The notes beneath the pieces are model-generated. The model did no database searches, was not told the origin of the DNA, and saw nothing but the letters and a program-made list of their open reading frames with translations. The translations under genes were made by a program, and so were the position numbers. Positions 10,223 to 19,160 of a stretch of DNA of 64,000 nucleotides are shown in pieces. Source of the DNA: Bacteroidota bacterium (GTDB lineage Bacteria > Bacteroidota > Bacteroidia > B-17B0 > Aurantibacillaceae); NCBI GenBank assembly GCA_016708845.1, contig JADJFB010000023.1:50236-114235 (forward strand). Reading direction: 5' to 3'. Numbering within the stretch: position 1 is the stretch's first letter; every line of letters begins with the position of its first letter.

Positions 10223-10811
10223 TTATACCACTTAACAAACCCGAACGAAAAATATCTTCTGGTGAAACCATAGGCTCATTCATTGGGATTTTATTGCCAT
10301 ATTTCTCGTTTAGCTTTTCCTTTACCAAGGGATTGCTGAGGTCGAAATCACTTAATTTTCTTGGTTTACAAAGTTCAATGTTTAAAGCATTATTGTATAA
10401 TTTATAAACTAATTCGCTACAATAAATTTGATCGTCACTCCAATTAAATGCTTCGTCATAATTTTTGTGTTCATATTTTTTAAATTGTTTTTTTAGTTTA
10501 GCGATCTCTTCTTCGGAAAGCGTTTTGGTGGATAAACGCTTTGCAGTTCCTTTTCCGCGCGCGTTAAATTCTTTTAAACTTGTTTTTTTAACTGGCTGAA
10601 CAGCTTCATAAACAATCCATTCATTATTTTCAAAAAATAATACACCGCAATGATTGTATTTACTATGGGTGGCTAGCTGAATAGCCTTACCTGTGGCACC
10701 CGAAGTTGTTTGAAAAATAATATCCCCATCTTTATAAGAAGAACTATCATTAAAACTTAAAAAGTAGATAGTCATAGATAGAACAAGTCCTGCAATAAGT
10801 GCTTTTTTCAT
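10218..10811 (-). CDS. YiiX/YebB-like NlpC/P60-superfamily cysteine hydrolase
   Basis: A 197-residue exported or membrane-anchored protein: an N-terminal hydrophobic segment (ALIAGLVLSMTIYFLSF) precedes a permuted papain-like domain. The motifs YNHCGVLFF (candidate histidine) and QIYCSELVYKLY (candidate catalytic cysteine) are in the order seen in YiiX/YebB (DUF830-type) proteins, together with GDIIFQTTSG near the domain start. Family members are thought to hydrolyse amide or ester bonds in the cell envelope; the substrate is unknown. The gene converges on recA and stands alone. Confidence 0.78.
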   Translation of the reverse strand: MKKALIAGLVLSMTIYFLSFNDSSSYKDGDIIFQTTSGATGKAIQLATHSKYNHCGVLFFENNEWIVYEAVQPVKKTSLKEFNARGKGTAKRLSTKTLSEEEIAKLKKQFKKYEHKNYDEAFNWSDDQIYCSELVYKLYNNALNIELCKPRKLSDFDLSNPLVKEKLNEKYGNKIPMNEPMVSPEDIFRSGLLSGIK

Positions 10812-10988
10812 GAGTATTTGTTTTTGTAATAACTGAAACGCTAGTTGAATGGCTAAGTTACAAAGCGACTTGATTTTTGTAAATCTTTAACATTTTGTGT
10901 TTTTTGATAGTGATTCTTTTAACACAATTATTTAATGATAATTTTTGTAAAAAACCGTTTCAAAACCAATTTTTAATGATAGATAATG

Positions 10989-10996
10989 TAACTTTG
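10989..10996 (+). promoter_or_regulatory. -7 promoter element of the MORN-repeat protein gene
   Basis: TAACTTTG matches the Bacteroidota -7 consensus TAnnTTTG and lies 33 bases before the chosen ATG, leaving a leader of about 25 bases. No clear TTG -33 box is found at 19-base spacing, so support is moderate. Confidence 0.45.
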
Positions 10997-11029
10997 CAAA
11001 CTATACGAGTTATATTCAAAATCAATTTT

Positions 11030-11842
11030 ATGGGTAAATATATTTTCTTTATTTTTTCTTTTATGTTGAGTGTTTCGAGTTACGCTCAAACACAAACCGA
11101 TGCCTCTGGAAAAAAACAAGGTTATTGGAAAAAAATAGATGATAAAACTAAAAAGTTAGTTTACGAAGGTTTATTTAAAGATGATAAGCCTCAAGGTAAA
11201 TTTAAGTACTACTATCCTTTTGATAGTATTAAAGCTATAATGGATTTTAGGCAAGATGGTAAATATGCTTACTCAACGATGTTTCATCCCAATGGTAAAA
11301 AAATGGCTTATGGAAAATATATTGGCGAAAATAAAGATTCAGTATGGACATATTACGACGATAAAGCCACATTAATTTCAAGGGAGTCGTACTTAAATGG
11401 ACAAAAAAACGGAATGGAATATGTTTATTTTCCGGATGGAGTAGTAAGCGAAGAGCGCAAATATAAAATGGGAAAAATGGATGGCCCATTTAAATTATAC
11501 TACGATAAAAATTTAGTAAAAAGCGAAGGTATTTATGTGAATGGACTATTAGACGGAAAAAACGCTTTTTATTATCCTGAAGGAAATATAACAGCAGCAG
11601 TAGGTTATTATAAGAATGGCAAAAAAGTTGGTCCTTGGATTTATAGAGATAAAAAAGGAAAGGTAACTGAAAAAGAATTATTTAAACAAAATGGAGAACA
11701 AGCTTCTAAAAAAGAAACCGAGGAATTTTTTAATAAGAATAAGGCGGTAGATGAAAAACCTAAAACAGTAGACACTAAAACAACAACAACAACAACAACA
11801 AAACCCAAAACTACCACTGCTAAACCAAAAGCAACCAAGTAG
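11030..11842 (+). CDS. secreted MORN-repeat (YwqK-like) protein
   Basis: A 270-residue protein starting at MGKYIFFIFSFMLSVSSYAQ, a clear signal peptide cut after YAQ. The longer frame upstream is rejected because it lacks coding character and contains the -7 element. The body is a run of MORN-variant repeats of about 20-25 residues (GYWKKIDDKTKKLVYEGLFK, GKFKYYYPF, GKKMAYGKY, GPFKLYYDKNLVKSEGIY, GKNAFYYPEGNITAAVGYY, GPWIYRDKKGK). This pattern is shared with proteins often labelled YwqK-family antitoxins; no toxin gene is adjacent, so that name says little. The C-terminus is low-complexity, Thr/Lys-rich. The role is unknown, probably periplasmic or surface. Confidence 0.72.
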   Translation: MGKYIFFIFSFMLSVSSYAQTQTDASGKKQGYWKKIDDKTKKLVYEGLFKDDKPQGKFKYYYPFDSIKAIMDFRQDGKYAYSTMFHPNGKKMAYGKYIGENKDSVWTYYDDKATLISRESYLNGQKNGMEYVYFPDGVVSEERKYKMGKMDGPFKLYYDKNLVKSEGIYVNGLLDGKNAFYYPEGNITAAVGYYKNGKKVGPWIYRDKKGKVTEKELFKQNGEQASKKETEEFFNKNKAVDEKPKTVDTKTTTTTTTKPKTTTAKPKATK

Positions 11843-11863
11843 ATTTAAATAATAAAAAAAACT

Positions 11864-11896
11864 CTTAGCGACCTTAGCGAAAAAACTTAGCGACCT
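11864..11896 (+). repeat. short imperfect direct repeat between the MORN gene and mnmA
   Basis: CTTAGCGACCT occurs at 11864-11874 and again at 11886-11896, with CTTAGCGA partially repeated between them. The repeat sits in the 77-base gap before mnmA and is more GC-rich than its surroundings. I cannot tell whether it recurs elsewhere in the genome. Confidence 0.5.
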
Positions 11897-11919
11897 CTGT
11901 GTTTAAATAGCAATATAAA

Positions 11920-13023
11920 ATGAGTAAGCACGGAAAAGTATTAGTAGCAATGAGTGGTGGAATTGATAGTTCGGTTGCTGCTATGATGTTACATGAGCAA
12001 GGTTACGAAGTTATTGGAATCACCATGAAAACATGGGACTACGAATCTTCTGGTAGCAGTAAAAAAGAAACTGGTTGTTGTAGTTTAGATAGCATTAATG
12101 ATGCGCGTTCGATGGCCGTTACATTTGGTTTTCCACATTATATTTTAGATATACGTGGAGAATTTGGAGATCATATCATCAATAATTTTGTTGAAGAATA
12201 TTTAGCAGGCCGAACTCCAAACCCATGTGTGTTATGTAATACGCATATAAAATGGGAAGCATTATTGAAGCGTGCCGATATGCTAGATTGTGAATTTATT
12301 GCTACAGGACACTACGCTCAAGTTCGTGACGAAAATAATCGTAAAGTTATTTTTAAAGGTGTAGATCAAACAAAAGACCAAACCTATGTACTTTGGGGAT
12401 TAGGACAAGAGAGTTTGCAACGCACGATGTTTCCTTTAGGAAAATATAAGAAGCCCGAAATTAAGCAAATGGCAAAAGATGCGGGCTTTTTAGATTTAGC
12501 AAATAAAAGTGAAAGTTATGACATTTGCTTTGTACCAGACAATGATTATCGCGCCTTTTTAAAGCACAGATTGCCAAATTTAGAAGCAAGTGTAGAAGGT
12601 GGAGATTATATTTTTAAAGGAAAAAAAGTTGGTAAGCACAGAGGTTATCCTTTTTATACAATTGGACAACGAAAAGGTTTGGATATTGCAATGGGTGATC
12701 CCGTTTTTGTAAAAGAAATTATTCCAGAAACGAATACAGTAGTGTTAGGTGATTTAGAGGACTTAAAAGAAATGGAAATTAATGTTCGTGATTTTAATTT
12801 AATTAAGTATGAAACATTGCCGCAAGATTATGTTGCATTAACTAAAATCCGTTACAAAGATGCGGGACGTTTAAGTACGATCAATACAGTCGATAATAAA
12901 TTAAATATTATTTTTCATGAAGCTGCAAGTGGAGTAGCTCCAGGGCAAAGTGCGGTTATTTATGAAGGAGATGATTTAATTGGCGGAGGTTTTATTGATA
13001 GAAAACCAATTGTTTTTCAGTAA
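11920..13023 (+). CDS. mnmA: tRNA-specific 2-thiouridylase MnmA
   Basis: A 367-residue enzyme that puts sulfur on C2 of the wobble uridine in tRNA for Lys, Glu and Gln. The ATP-binding PP-loop SGGIDSS is at residues 12-18. The two catalytic cysteines are Cys103 in NPCVLCN and Cys203 in SYDICFVPD. The family motifs GHYAQV and YTIGQRKGLDIA are present, as is the C-terminal barrel ending near GGGFIDRKP. Length and start are typical. It has its own strong terminator; the preceding MORN gene is 77 bases away and separated by short repeats. Confidence 0.97.
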   Translation: MSKHGKVLVAMSGGIDSSVAAMMLHEQGYEVIGITMKTWDYESSGSSKKETGCCSLDSINDARSMAVTFGFPHYILDIRGEFGDHIINNFVEEYLAGRTPNPCVLCNTHIKWEALLKRADMLDCEFIATGHYAQVRDENNRKVIFKGVDQTKDQTYVLWGLGQESLQRTMFPLGKYKKPEIKQMAKDAGFLDLANKSESYDICFVPDNDYRAFLKHRLPNLEASVEGGDYIFKGKKVGKHRGYPFYTIGQRKGLDIAMGDPVFVKEIIPETNTVVLGDLEDLKEMEINVRDFNLIKYETLPQDYVALTKIRYKDAGRLSTINTVDNKLNIIFHEAASGVAPGQSAVIYEGDDLIGGGFIDRKPIVFQ

Positions 13024-13040
13024 TATAAATTGAAATATAA

Positions 13041-13078
13041 AAAGAAAGGCTCATCCATTTGATGAGCCTTTCTTTTTT
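13041..13078. terminator. strong hairpin terminator after mnmA
   Basis: A perfect 15-bp stem (AAAGAAAGGCTCATC, 13041-13055, with its complement at 13061-13075) and a 5-base loop, followed by T. The A-rich left arm makes it usable for the convergent secreted-protein gene as well. Confidence 0.93.
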
Positions 13079-13095
13079 TGAAAGAAGTAAAAAAA

Positions 13096-14748
13096 TTATT
13101 CTTTTATAAATCTTGTAATCGCTGTACCTTTTTCTGTTTTAATTTTTATAATATATATTCCTGAAGATAGTTGTTCAACAGAAAACTCATTTGTGTTTTC
13201 TGTTTGTACTATTGCTCCTAAACTATTATAAATAGATACAGTTTGTATAGCTTCATCTGTTTTAATTGTTAAATGTGAAGTCGCAGGATTTGGATAAACC
13301 ACTCCATTTGTTTTTCCTAATACTTCATTTAAACCAGTAACCGTATTTGGTAAATTGTACAAAGTAGAAACTTCTGTTCCAGTTAAAGGTTTATTGTAAA
13401 TGTATAAATCATCAAAATAAGCATCTAAACGTTGTGTATTAACACAGATAGTGCCGTCGCTTTTTAAATAAGCGCCAACTCCAATACATGCAGTTGCATC
13501 TATAAAACCTGAACTAATACCTGCACCAGCTGTTGAAACTTGCGTCAAAGGTTGTAAATTGTTGTTTACATAAATTTGATATTTGCTATTTCCTGTAAGA
13601 GCGGCATCATACGTAAGTACTACATGGTACCATTGCCCAGTAGTGCAGGTAACATTATTCGCTGCCAATACTACAAAATTTCCAGCGCTGACAGAACTAT
13701 AAGAAGTAATTTCAAATTGTGCCGTTGTATTTAAACGAAATAAAAATTGTCTATCGTTTCCACTACATCCTGCATCAGCTGATTTTCCTAGTAGAATTTG
13801 CTGTGTAGAAGTTATTGTTTTGAAATTAACCCAAAAGGAGTAGCTTATCTTTCCTGTAGTTCCGGCTGCAAAACCGTCATAACTATCATATAGATTTAAA
13901 TGCGTACTATTTAATGTAGCATCTAATGCTTTACTTGTATTTCCAAATCTATCAGTTCCAAAGTTAACACCTGCGCCAACTGCATCATTGTTACTTACCT
14001 CATCTACTATCTCCGCTGTATCGAAAGAGTATTTAGAAACTAAACCATTAACAATAGGGTTTGGTGCATTATAAAGAGTCAGAACCTCAGAAGGAGTTAA
14101 TTTTCTGTTGAATAACTGAACATCATCAATGGCGCCATTAAAAAGCCTAGTGCTACCTTGTGATCCGATACTTAAAGCGGTTGAAGATGTACTGTTAATA
14201 GTATTAAAAGTGGCGTCTACTACATCTACGTCTAAAACTCCATTAACATAGGTTTGATGTCTGCCTGTATTATCCCAAGTTGCAACTATATGATACCAAG
14301 TATTGGCTACTAAACTTATTGTTCCTGTATGTCCGGCTGCAGAAAAACCCGGTTTTCCAATTGCTATGAATGTTTTGTTCCCATTTATCATGAAAAGGTA
14401 TTGATCAGTATTAGCATTTCCATTCCATTTTGCTACAATAGCTTTTTGCCCGCTTACATTGGCTAGTTTTACCCACGAAGATATAGTTAATCCAGTAGTT
14501 ACATTTGCTTTAGCTGGTGAGCCTAATGAAATAGTAGACGCTCCACTAAAATTGGCTGCGGCGCCTGGATTATTAAATCGGTCGGCCACATAAGTTACGC
14601 TGGTAGAAGTGCCAAACGCTTTTGGTAGTATGCCATCTTGTTCATTACATGCGTTAAAATTGTAATCAGCCAACAAACCAGTTGTTACCTGAGAAAAGGA
14701 TATGGAACTTGTTAATAGAAGGGAAGCGAAAAGTAGAATTTTTTTCAT
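13096..14748 (-). CDS. secreted protein with two LamG-like domains and a type A (Por) sorting domain
   Basis: A 550-residue protein with a signal peptide (LLFASLLLTSSISFSQ). It has two concanavalin-type LamG modules (about residues 25-230 and 240-465; note LTISSWVKLANVSGQK and ATWDNTGRHQTYVNG in the first, and KISYSFWVNFK, YQIYVNNN in the second). The C-terminal 75 residues (VVYPNPATSHLTIKTDEAIQ ... GIYIIKIKTEKGTAITRFIKE) are a type A sorting domain recognised by the type IX system. LamG domains usually bind glycans or mediate adhesion. It is the last of three consecutive genes sharing a promoter element and sorting-domain type. Confidence 0.88.
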   Translation of the reverse strand: MKKILLFASLLLTSSISFSQVTTGLLADYNFNACNEQDGILPKAFGTSTSVTYVADRFNNPGAAANFSGASTISLGSPAKANVTTGLTISSWVKLANVSGQKAIVAKWNGNANTDQYLFMINGNKTFIAIGKPGFSAAGHTGTISLVANTWYHIVATWDNTGRHQTYVNGVLDVDVVDATFNTINSTSSTALSIGSQGSTRLFNGAIDDVQLFNRKLTPSEVLTLYNAPNPIVNGLVSKYSFDTAEIVDEVSNNDAVGAGVNFGTDRFGNTSKALDATLNSTHLNLYDSYDGFAAGTTGKISYSFWVNFKTITSTQQILLGKSADAGCSGNDRQFLFRLNTTAQFEITSYSSVSAGNFVVLAANNVTCTTGQWYHVVLTYDAALTGNSKYQIYVNNNLQPLTQVSTAGAGISSGFIDATACIGVGAYLKSDGTICVNTQRLDAYFDDLYIYNKPLTGTEVSTLYNLPNTVTGLNEVLGKTNGVVYPNPATSHLTIKTDEAIQTVSIYNSLGAIVQTENTNEFSVEQLSSGIYIIKIKTEKGTAITRFIKE

Positions 14749-14773
14749 TTTGTAAGTATTTATATATTTAATA

Positions 14774-14822
14774 CAAATAAATCACATAAATGCGTTTTTT
14801 TTATTTAAAGTTTAGCAACAGC
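14774..14822 (-). promoter_or_regulatory. shared promoter module, copy 1 (LamG gene)
   Basis: On the minus strand GCTGTTGCTAAACT (14822-14809) is followed after 27 bases by TTTATTTG (14781-14774), close to the -7 consensus TAnnTTTG. The ATG is 26 bases further on. The same 14-base element and 27-base spacing occur before the next two genes. Upstream, TAAAC is repeated about 21 bases away, a possible direct-repeat operator. Confidence 0.6.
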
Positions 14823-14843
14823 TATTTTTGGTTTATTAACGGA

Positions 14844-14882
14844 CAAAAAAAGAGAGGTCATCCATTAAGACGACCTCTCTTT
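14844..14882 (-). terminator. hairpin terminator of the SBBP-repeat gene
   Basis: AGAGAGGTC (14851-14859) pairs with GACCTCTCT (14872-14880). On the minus strand the stem is followed by seven T (14850-14844). The same hairpin recurs at 16711-16744. Confidence 0.88.
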
Positions 14883-16603
14883 TAGTAGTTTAAAGAAGAA
14901 TTATTCTTTAATAAAACGAATTGTTTGAGTTCCTTTTCTGTTTTAACTTTTAAGATATATAATCCTGAAGATAATTGCTCAATAGAAAATGAATTTGTTT
15001 TTTCTGTTTGTACTAAAGCCCCTAAGCTATTGTAGATAGAAATAGTTTGAATTTCTTCATCTAGCTTAATATTTATTATTGAATTTGTAGGGTTTGGATA
15101 AAGCACTACGTTAATCTCATTATTTAATTCGGCAATACTTACAGTTGAAGAGCTTAGTTTAAGTATAAACACGTCTGCTTGAGTGCTTGGAGGAGTTAAA
15201 TTAAATATGCCTCCATCGGGATCGAAATCAGTTGCACCAGTATAATAACCCGTGGTATAAATATTATTTGCGGCATCTAATGTTATTGCATAGCTAATGC
15301 AACTACCTGTGCTATTTCCTATACTTTTAGCTGAAACAAAATTACCCAAGGCATCTAATTTGCTTATAAAAATAGAGTAATTGCCTGCTGGCGCAACTAA
15401 AGTAGTAGTTCCTACACTTGGGTCAAAATCAACTGTATTGCCAAAATACCCAGTTGTATATACATTGCCAGTGGCATCAACAGTTATACCTAAACCACTT
15501 TCATTATTTAACGCTCCCATACTTTTAGCCCATACAAAATCACCGTTAGCATCTAATTTACTTATAAATAAATCATAAGCACCAACTGATGTTAAAGTAA
15601 AAGTGCCAACTCCAGGATCAAAATCGGTAGTACCTTGGATATAACCAGTAGTATAAACATTTCCAGCGCCATCTACTGTAATAGCTTGGCTTGCATCACC
15701 ACCACCAACCATGTGTTTTGCCCAAACAAAATCACCATTTCCATCTAGTTTACTTATAAAAATATTATAAATACTTGAAGTTAAGGTGTAAGTAGCAACG
15801 CCTGGGTTAAAGTCAACAACATCAGTAAAATAACCACAAGTGTAAACATTTCCTGTAGCATCTATTGTAATTGCTTGGCTAACATCGACCATGGTTCCGC
15901 CAATGCCTTTAGCCCACACAAAATTACCACTAGCATCTAATTTGCTTACAAAAATATCATCGTTACCAGCTGAGGTTAAATTAAAAATACCAGCTCCTGG
16001 GTCAAAGTCGGTAGTACCTCTAAAAGAACCAGTAATAAATACATTGCCTGCGGCATCAATCTTCATGCCCGAACATTTATCAGTATTCGATCCACCAATA
16101 CTTTTAGCCCAAACAAAATCACCACTAGCATCTAATTTACTTATAAAAATATCATCGCTACTACTAGTTGAGGTTAAATTAAATGTGCCAACACCAGGGT
16201 CAAAATCGGCAACATTTCGAAAGTAACCTGTGGTATAAACGTTGCCAGAGGCATCTACTGCAACAGTTAACCCATAATCATTTGTGGTTCCACCAATGCC
16301 TTTTGCCCAAACAAAATTACCATTAGCATCTAATTTACTTATGAAAATATCAGCGGTGCCGGTCGAAGTTAAAGTAAAAGTGCCAACTCCAGGGTCAAAA
16401 TCGGCAGTACCTTCAAAGGTACCTGTGGTATAAACGTTACCAGAGGCATCTACTGCAACAGAGTATCCATAATCATTGGAGGTTCCACCCATGTTTTTTG
16501 CCCAAGTAAAACTTTGAGCTTGTAAAGTGTTTGAAAAATTTAGCGACAAAAAAAATGCGCTCAACAAAATGGCTGTTTTTTTGAATTGTAAAAGTTTTAT
16601 CAT
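14882..16603 (-). CDS. secreted SBBP-type beta-propeller repeat protein with type A sorting domain
   Basis: A 573-residue protein as read, with a signal peptide (LLSAFFLSLNFSNTLQAQ). About eight repeats of 46-50 residues of the SBBP type follow, each with DYGYSVAVDASGNVYTTG, ADFDPGVGTFTLTS and DIFISKLDANGNFVWAK blocks. A type A sorting domain (VVLYPNPTNSIINIKLDEEI ... SGLYILKVKTEK) ends the protein. The last residues are out of frame. The neighbouring paralogue has five T at the site where this gene has four (14934-14937); adding one base restores the expected end TEKGTQTIRFIKE, with a stop at 14901-14903. It is likely a surface propeller exported by type IX secretion. The middle gene of three related units. 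Confidence 0.87.
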   Translation of the reverse strand: MIKLLQFKKTAILLSAFFLSLNFSNTLQAQSFTWAKNMGGTSNDYGYSVAVDASGNVYTTGTFEGTADFDPGVGTFTLTSTGTADIFISKLDANGNFVWAKGIGGTTNDYGLTVAVDASGNVYTTGYFRNVADFDPGVGTFNLTSTSSSDDIFISKLDASGDFVWAKSIGGSNTDKCSGMKIDAAGNVFITGSFRGTTDFDPGAGIFNLTSAGNDDIFVSKLDASGNFVWAKGIGGTMVDVSQAITIDATGNVYTCGYFTDVVDFNPGVATYTLTSSIYNIFISKLDGNGDFVWAKHMVGGGDASQAITVDGAGNVYTTGYIQGTTDFDPGVGTFTLTSVGAYDLFISKLDANGDFVWAKSMGALNNESGLGITVDATGNVYTTGYFGNTVDFDPSVGTTTLVAPAGNYSIFISKLDALGNFVSAKSIGNSTGSCISYAITLDAANNIYTTGYYTGATDFDPDGGIFNLTPPSTQADVFILKLSSSTVSIAELNNEINVVLYPNPTNSIINIKLDEEIQTISIYNSLGALVQTEKTNSFSIEQLSSGLYILKVKTEKELKQFVLLKNNSSLNY

Positions 16604-16637
16604 CTGTTTTTAAATTATGGGTTACTAAATATTAAAA

Positions 16638-16686
16638 CAAATAAAGCAAGAATATACACTCGTATAAAAAGTAGTTCAGTAACAGC
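16638..16686 (-). promoter_or_regulatory. shared promoter module, copy 2 (SBBP gene)
   Basis: On the minus strand GCTGTTACTGAACT (16686-16673) is followed after exactly 27 bases by TTTATTTG (16645-16638); the ATG is 34 bases further. The element and spacing match copies 1 and 3. Confidence 0.6.
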
Positions 16687-16710
16687 TATTTTTGGGTTTA
16701 TTAACGGACA

Positions 16711-16744
16711 AAAAAGAGAGGTCATCCATTAAGACGACCTCTCT
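16711..16744 (-). terminator. hairpin terminator of the LamG/Ig-like gene
   Basis: AGAGAGGTC (16715-16723) pairs with GACCTCTCT (16736-16744), followed on the minus strand by a T run. It is near-identical to the hairpin at 14851-14880, as part of a larger duplicated block. Confidence 0.88.
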
Positions 16745-16763
16745 TTTAGTAGATTAAAGAAAA

Positions 16764-19139
16764 TTATTCTTTAATAAAACGAATTGTAGTTGTTCCTTTT
16801 TCTGTTTTAACTTTTAAGATATATAATCCTGAAGATAATTGCTCAACAGAAAATACATTTGTTTTTTCTGTTTGAACTAAAGCCCCTAAGCTATTGTAGA
16901 TAGAAATAGTTTGGATTTCTTCATCTGTTTTTACAGTTAAGTTTGTTGAACTTGGATTAGGGAAAATACTTAGTTCGTTAGTTGAGTTTGATAATTGATT
17001 AATTCCTGTGCATAAACTTACACTTTGAGTAATGACTGCATTATTTTCACAACCATTTGCATCTGTACCAGTAACCGTGTAATTTGTTGTAACAGTTGGA
17101 GAAACTGAAATACTAGTTCCAGTAGCACTTGTGTTCCATGTATAGGAAGTTGACGTACCACTAACCGTTAAGCTTGCAGTTTCACCAGCACATATCAACG
17201 CATCATCTGATGTAGCAGTGATGCTTGGTAATGAGTTAACCGTTACACTTGATGTAGCAAATGTAGATGAAACACAACCTACTGAATTAGTACCAACAAC
17301 TGTGTAACTTGTATTTGCTGTTGGTGTTTTTACAGAGCTTCCTCCTTGAATGGAATATGTATTTGCTCCACTAGGTGTAATGGTAAATGAATTTCCTGAA
17401 CAAATTGTACCACTATTAACAGCAATGGTTGGATTAGGAGCAATAGTAATAGTTACTAAATCTGTCATTTCTAAATTACAAGTAGAAGCTCCGCAATTAA
17501 CATTGCCCGAAACCCAGGCAGTAGAAGGCGTCATTCCCGACATATTTCCTGGCGCACCTGTTATTAAATCTGATATGGTACTACCTGTGTTTTCATTAAG
17601 TTTGAAATAATTTCTTAAGCCACTTTCATTACCAACTAAACAATTGTTCATGTTTCCTGAAATTTCTGCTTGAGTTCTAGCAGTTGTCCAAATTCTTACT
17701 TCATCCATCTTTCCATTAAAATACTCAGAGGTTAATATAGTAGGATCTTCACCTATTGAAATAGGATTGGCACAGCTTGGTATTGAGGTAAATGGAGCAG
17801 TGCTTGTAGCAACTGCGGTGCCATTTACATATATTTTAGTAACACCATTACTAAAAGTTCCAGCAACATGATTCCACGCATTCAACGTTAAAACATTCGC
17901 AATAGTTAATTGATGAAGCGTATTCCCAGCACCTTCAACAACAAGCCTTAATCCTCGGCCGTTATTTGTCGTATTATAAGTATCTAGAATTATTTCTCCG
18001 CTTTGATCCGTATTTGCGAAATAATTAGAAACTATTCGTTTGTAAGTTGTTGCTCTAGGAAAAATCCAAGCTTCGATAGTTAATGAATTTGTGGCTGGTG
18101 TTGTGATATTAGTATTAATAACGTCATTTGTTCCGTCAAAATCTAAACCATAATTACCGCCTCCCTGAGTTTCTGCATAAACATTAAATGTAGTATTTGC
18201 GATTAACGCACCAGTATTAAAAGACAGAGCGCTACCTGTTCCGGTAACTGGACTTCCGATGATATTATTATTTGCATCATCTCTCAAGTAATATTTTATC
18301 CCATTGTTAGAAGAACTAGTTGTAATAGTAGCGCTATTTCCTGAGCAAACATTATTTTGTGTAGTACTAATCGTTTCATTGTTAATAGCAGGTAATATTG
18401 TAACGTTTGCAGTTGTAGATGCGGTATTACTTCCACTATCAATAGCTGTAAGTGTAACAGTATTCACACCTATGTTCGAACAGTCGAAAAAAGTTTTGTT
18501 TAAACTAAGTGTTGGCGTTCCACAATCGGATGTTGACCCATTATTTATATTTGCTGGAGTAATATTAACGAGTCCACTATTGTTTAATTGAACCGTGTAA
18601 TTTTGTGCAACAGCAGTTACCGAAGTGCTAATACAAGCGCTATTGTAGGATAAATTATCAATAGAAAGATTTGGATTTAATGCACTTTGAGATATCGATA
18701 GAGCAATGAATTGTTGATTTCCTGTGTAGGTAGAAAGATCCACAATATGATGAGCGTAGACAATAAATCCTCCCGATTGAGCCATAGGAACAGGGTGTGA
18801 TTTAATAAGTTGAAAAGTACTCATCGCTCCTGCGCTTTGATTGGATACAGTTCCTATTAGCAATTGTATAGTCGGATTTGAATTAGTGGTATTTATAATA
18901 TCAAACTCTAAAATCCCCTTTGCATTATCAGTCATTGGCAAAATAATTGTTTTACTACCACCAGTAGCGAAAGTGGAAAGTTTAACGGCTCCAGAAACAT
19001 AAGTAGCACCAATAGGAAACCAACATGAAGGTGGGGGAGCATTAAAGTTTTCTGTTATTGAATTTACGGGTGTTAAACACTGCGCATTAATTTTGCCTGC
19101 AAATAATGAAATTAAGCTAATTAGTAATAGTTTTCTCAT
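16764..19139 (-). CDS. large secreted protein with LamG and Ig-like/HYR-like domains and a type A sorting domain
   Basis: A 791-residue protein with a signal peptide (LLISLISLFAGKINAQ). An N-terminal beta-sandwich region (residues about 20-170) precedes an HYR/Ig-like module (CGTPTLSLNKTFFDCSN, VNTVTLTAIDSGSNTASTTA). Next is a LamG module (GLDFDGTNDVINTNI, LTIEAWIFPRATTYKRIVSN, TKIYVNGTAVATST). Repetitive Ig-like segments follow (SVTVNSLPSITATSDDALIC, NYTVTGTDANGCENNAVITQ), then the type A sorting domain (LSIFPNPSSTNLTVKTDEEI ... TTTIRFIKE). A surface adhesin or matrix protein is inferred. It is the first of the three-gene secreted cluster and lies just downstream of the LytTR regulator gene. 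Confidence 0.87.
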   Translation of the reverse strand: MRKLLLISLISLFAGKINAQCLTPVNSITENFNAPPPSCWFPIGATYVSGAVKLSTFATGGSKTIILPMTDNAKGILEFDIINTTNSNPTIQLLIGTVSNQSAGAMSTFQLIKSHPVPMAQSGGFIVYAHHIVDLSTYTGNQQFIALSISQSALNPNLSIDNLSYNSACISTSVTAVAQNYTVQLNNSGLVNITPANINNGSTSDCGTPTLSLNKTFFDCSNIGVNTVTLTAIDSGSNTASTTANVTILPAINNETISTTQNNVCSGNSATITTSSSNNGIKYYLRDDANNNIIGSPVTGTGSALSFNTGALIANTTFNVYAETQGGGNYGLDFDGTNDVINTNITTPATNSLTIEAWIFPRATTYKRIVSNYFANTDQSGEIILDTYNTTNNGRGLRLVVEGAGNTLHQLTIANVLTLNAWNHVAGTFSNGVTKIYVNGTAVATSTAPFTSIPSCANPISIGEDPTILTSEYFNGKMDEVRIWTTARTQAEISGNMNNCLVGNESGLRNYFKLNENTGSTISDLITGAPGNMSGMTPSTAWVSGNVNCGASTCNLEMTDLVTITIAPNPTIAVNSGTICSGNSFTITPSGANTYSIQGGSSVKTPTANTSYTVVGTNSVGCVSSTFATSSVTVNSLPSITATSDDALICAGETASLTVSGTSTSYTWNTSATGTSISVSPTVTTNYTVTGTDANGCENNAVITQSVSLCTGINQLSNSTNELSIFPNPSSTNLTVKTDEEIQTISIYNSLGALVQTEKTNVFSVEQLSSGLYILKVKTEKGTTTIRFIKE

Positions 19140-19160
19140 GTTTATTTATTTTATATCAAA

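Noticed and set aside
10895..11029. N-terminal extension of the MORN-repeat protein
   Set aside because: The extension lacks coding character and contains a -7 promoter element; the start at 11030 gives a good signal peptide.
11030..11842. Toxin-antitoxin pair based on the YwqK-like MORN protein
   Set aside because: No toxin gene is adjacent, and MORN repeats alone do not support an antitoxin role.
14882..16603. Tandem DNA repeat array or CRISPR-like structure in the SBBP gene
   Set aside because: The repeats are protein repeats of 46-50 residues with diverged bases, not spacers between identical repeats.
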